Below are positions 61,805 to 64,000 of a DNA stretch of 64,000 bases, piece by piece. The notes beneath the pieces were generated by a model. It was not told the DNA's origin, ran no database searches, and worked only from the letters and a program-made list of their open reading frames with translations. The stretch covers positions 7,245,717 through 7,309,716 of the forward strand of contig NZ_AP018290.1 in assembly GCF_002368415.1 (NCBI RefSeq). The letters are read 5' to 3'. The stretch comes from Calothrix sp. NIES-4105. GTDB taxonomy: Bacteria > Cyanobacteriota > Cyanobacteriia > Cyanobacteriales > Nostocaceae. The position numbers and the translations under genes were made by a program. The number at the start of each line of letters is the position of its first letter. The stretch's first letter is position 1.

Positions 61805-63520
61805 ATGCCTGACTTACTCAGCAACTTCCTTTCAACTGCCTTTATTCCCCACGGGCATTGTTATCTCTGGAAGCCCGGTTTAGTTTGGCTACATTTAACT
61901 TCAGATGTATTGACCGCGATGGCTTATTACTTAGTCGCCATCGCAATTGTTTACTTTAGAAATGAGCGCAAAGACCTTCCAGCCGAAACTGTGACGCTCC
62001 TCACTGGGTACTTTTTTGTCTTTGCTTTGTGTGGTAGCACCCATTTAATGGGAGTTGTGACGCTCTGGTATCCCATTTATTGGTTTTCAGGGTTACTAAA
62101 AGCCCTTAATGCTCTATGGTCAGCCTATGCGTTCACCTTTTTATTAATTCCTTTAATTCCAGTTGCTCTGGATGCACCAAGTCCAGCCCAGCTAGCGATC
62201 ACGAACCAGGAATTGGAAGATAGCCGAAACCGCATCCAATTGATCAATGTGGAACTGGAGCAACGAGTGCAGCAACGCACAGCACAACTGGAAGCGTCCA
62301 ATCGCGCCAAAGATGAATTTTTAATCCGCGAACAAGTCGTCCGAACTGAGGCTGAGGCAGCTAATCGCGCGAAGGACGAGTTTCTCTCGGTTCTCTCTCA
62401 TGAATTGAGAACACCGCTCAATGCCATCTTGGGGTGGTCGCAAATTTTACGGAAACAACATCTGAGTCAGGATAGAGCAGCGCGTGCTTTGGAGACGATC
62501 GAGCGGAACGCTAAATCTCAAGCAAAGATCATCGAAGACATTCTAGATATCTCTCGCATTATAACAGGCAAGCTACGTTTGCAAGTCCAACCAGTAAATT
62601 TAGTTACAATAATTGAGGCAGCCATTGAGTCTGTGCGGTTGGCGGCTGAGGCAAAGTCAATTCACATTAAAAGTGTCTTGGATTCTTCAAATAATCACAT
62701 ATCTGGTGATGCCGACCGTTTACAGCAAGTCATTTGGAACCTGCTTTCAAACGCCATTAAGTTCACGCCTCAAGGAGGGCAATTACAAGTTCGCTTGGAG
62801 TGCGTTAATTCCCATGTCGAAATTATAGTTAGCGATACAGGAGTTGGCATCAGCCCAGATTTTCTACCTTATGTGTTTGATCGCTTTCGCCAACACGACA
62901 GTACCAGCACTCGAAGTTATGGTGGACTAGGTTTGGGGTTAGCAATTGTTCGTCAGCTAGTTGAATTACATGGCGGCACAGTAAGCGTGGCGAGTCCAGG
63001 AATAGGACAGGGGGCAACCTTTATTATAAAGCTGCCCGTCATGATTACCCACGAAACATCGAGTCAGCCAGAGGCATTAGACTTGAGCGCCCCTGCTGAT
63101 AATAATATTGATGCGGCGCCTAGCTTGGAAGGCTTACAAATATTAATTGTGGAGGACGAGGTAGATTCGCTAGAATTGCTAAGTACAATTTTGCAAGGCT
63201 ATGGCGCTCAAGTTATTCCCACTGCCTCTGTTAGTGAGGCATTGGAAATCATCGAAAACGCTACAGATCAAAGCTTAGATGTTTTAGTGAGCGATATTGG
63301 GATGCCGAATGAGGATGGCTACTCACTAATTCGGAAACTGCGGCAACTTGAAGCACAGCGTGGCGGTTGGATGCCAGCCGTTGCACTAACGGCGTATGCA
63401 AAGAGTGACGATCGCAGGCAGGCTCTATTAGCAGGCTTTCAAATGCATCTTGCAAAACCCGTAGAACCAGCGGAGTTAGCAACGGTGATTGCCAGTTTGA
63501 CAGGACGAACATCAAAGTGA
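61805..63520 (+). CDS. Ethylene-receptor-like hybrid histidine kinase
   Basis: A 571-residue protein. Three N-terminal helices match the ETR1-type ethylene-binding domain, with Asp34 and Tyr41 in SDVLTAMAYYLV and the copper ligands Cys76 and His80 in CGSTHL. ETR1 has the same pairs (D25, Y32, C65, H69). A coiled linker follows (QRVQQRTAQLEASNRAKDEF). HisKA has His199 in SVLSHELRTPLNAILGW, the HATPase motifs DTGVGISPDFL and GGLGLGLAIVR follow, and a C-terminal receiver has phospho-acceptor Asp497 in VLVSDIGMPNEDGY. It lacks the GAF domain found in plant receptors. Confidence 0.85.
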   Translation: MPDLLSNFLSTAFIPHGHCYLWKPGLVWLHLTSDVLTAMAYYLVAIAIVYFRNERKDLPAETVTLLTGYFFVFALCGSTHLMGVVTLWYPIYWFSGLLKALNALWSAYAFTFLLIPLIPVALDAPSPAQLAITNQELEDSRNRIQLINVELEQRVQQRTAQLEASNRAKDEFLIREQVVRTEAEAANRAKDEFLSVLSHELRTPLNAILGWSQILRKQHLSQDRAARALETIERNAKSQAKIIEDILDISRIITGKLRLQVQPVNLVTIIEAAIESVRLAAEAKSIHIKSVLDSSNNHISGDADRLQQVIWNLLSNAIKFTPQGGQLQVRLECVNSHVEIIVSDTGVGISPDFLPYVFDRFRQHDSTSTRSYGGLGLGLAIVRQLVELHGGTVSVASPGIGQGATFIIKLPVMITHETSSQPEALDLSAPADNNIDAAPSLEGLQILIVEDEVDSLELLSTILQGYGAQVIPTASVSEALEIIENATDQSLDVLVSDIGMPNEDGYSLIRKLRQLEAQRGGWMPAVALTAYAKSDDRRQALLAGFQMHLAKPVEPAELATVIASLTGRTSK

Positions 63521-63679
63521 AATTGAATTGAGCCGGCGTTGGAGGCGCCGAACAATGTGGAGCGTTGCTAATTGGTTGTACATATGATCTTAAAAAATGT
63601 TCATCTAGTATTACTGAATACCAACAACGACTAAAACATTTAATTTCAATTTTTACTACAACGTTTTAGAATGTTTTGT

Positions 63680-64000
63680 TTAAACATACGCTAAACTAGG
63701 TGAACTTTGGCTATTAGGATTAAACTTATCTAATTTGATATATTCTCTATATAAATCAATAATTTTCATCTCAAATAGACGATATTCAATATATTGCCTA
63801 ATTTCTTTATCAACAATACAATTAATTGAACCGTCTGGATTAATCTCATTATATTGTCGATTTCATTTGGCGATTGGATAACCGCTACAACTGCCGTAAA
63901 ATTTACATTTGCTACAAGTTTCTTGAATTGTCTCTTCTGTACGCCATTTTGTTTCATCAGCCCTGTTTACTAGTTTACTATCCCAATTTTTGGAATAGTA
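63680..64000 (-). pseudogene. Radical SAM/SPASM protein, C-terminal end with in-frame TGA (partial)
   Basis: Read from the window edge: YYSKNWDSKLVNRADETKWR, TEETIQETCSKCKFYGSCSG, YPIAK, then TGA (63863-63865). The same frame goes on NRQYNEINPDGSINCIVDKE, IRQYIEYRLFEM to a stop at 63680. The CxxCxxxxxC spacing and the following Cys fit a SPASM auxiliary Fe-S cluster domain of peptide-modifying radical SAM enzymes. The TGA is probably a mutated TGG. The catalytic N terminus lies outside the window. Confidence 0.55.

Noticed and set aside
63863-63865. Selenocysteine codon in the radical SAM protein
   Set aside because: No downstream hairpin of SECIS type was obvious, and family context favours Trp at this position.

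Overview
The window looks like chromosome from a filamentous, probably heterocyst-forming cyanobacterium (Nostocales-like). Evidence is the gene content: a bacterial dynamin, PEP-CTERM proteins, a GUN4-domain kinase, type 2 IPP isomerase, a CTB-type bacteriocin precursor, an MHYT histidine kinase and an ethylene-receptor-like hybrid kinase. The base composition is AT-rich and there are many interspersed repeats: heptamer STRR arrays, G-run palindromes, GGGCATCCTTGCCCG-type repeats and small MITEs. The usual cyanobacterial HIP1 octamer GCGATCGC was not seen. Instead GGCGCC and CGCGCG are scattered densely through nearly every gene. No rRNA, tRNA or CRISPR array was recognised. The species cannot be named from the sequence alone.

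Layout. 0-9.5 kb is a decaying accessory zone: toxin-antitoxin genes with broken toxins, an ABC-ATPase remnant, ExoD, a large dynamin-like GTPase, a Uma2 protein missing its core, a HEPN-Swt1 protein and several small unknowns. 9.7-15 kb is an AraC regulator followed by medium-chain dehydrogenase/reductase genes, a SnoaL-like gene and a small dimeric-barrel candidate; the last reductase is frameshifted. 15-20.8 kb holds a double-glycine bacteriocin precursor, two VapBC modules, a secreted intradiol dioxygenase, and a frameshifted repeat protein and hydrolase. 20.8-25 kb is a two-gene unit: a 1263-residue SF1 helicase plus a small partner. 25.3-32.2 kb is a signalling island: GUN4-kinase, repeat-bearing SPFH protein, FHA-kinase and FHA-winged-helix protein. 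32.3-43.4 kb is mostly intact chromosome: an RsmB-type methyltransferase whose 3' end lies in a MITE, DUF2157/GDYXXLXY membrane proteins, two PEP-CTERM proteins, DUF2171, SppA, Fni and TldD. 43.6-45.8 kb is a tight DGQHR plus GIY-YIG pair, a possible DNA-modification or defence module. 46-51.2 kb holds secreted proteins, a site-2 protease with CBS domains, an MHYT kinase and a PD-(D/E)XK-like protein.

The clearest structural result is an 8,217-bp integrative element (51500-59716) inserted in the open reading frame of a secreted royal-jelly/gluconolactonase-like protein. A 13-bp direct repeat bounds it, and precise excision would rejoin the reading frame. The element carries a tyrosine integrase, a ribbon-helix-helix protein, a P-loop ATPase, a DUF3854-D5 primase-helicase and several small proteins. 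Four copies of an element-specific GTTTAAC operator- or iteron-like motif lie between its genes, and GGCGCC is almost absent from it. The host gene is broken a second time by a MITE of about 107 bp with perfect 13-bp inverted ends, so it is probably dead either way.

The window ends with a DUF433/DUF5615 toxin-antitoxin pair (toxin frameshifted), an ethylene-binding-domain hybrid histidine kinase and the 3' end of a radical SAM/SPASM gene with an in-frame TGA. A recurring pattern is that toxins are broken while their antitoxins stay open.
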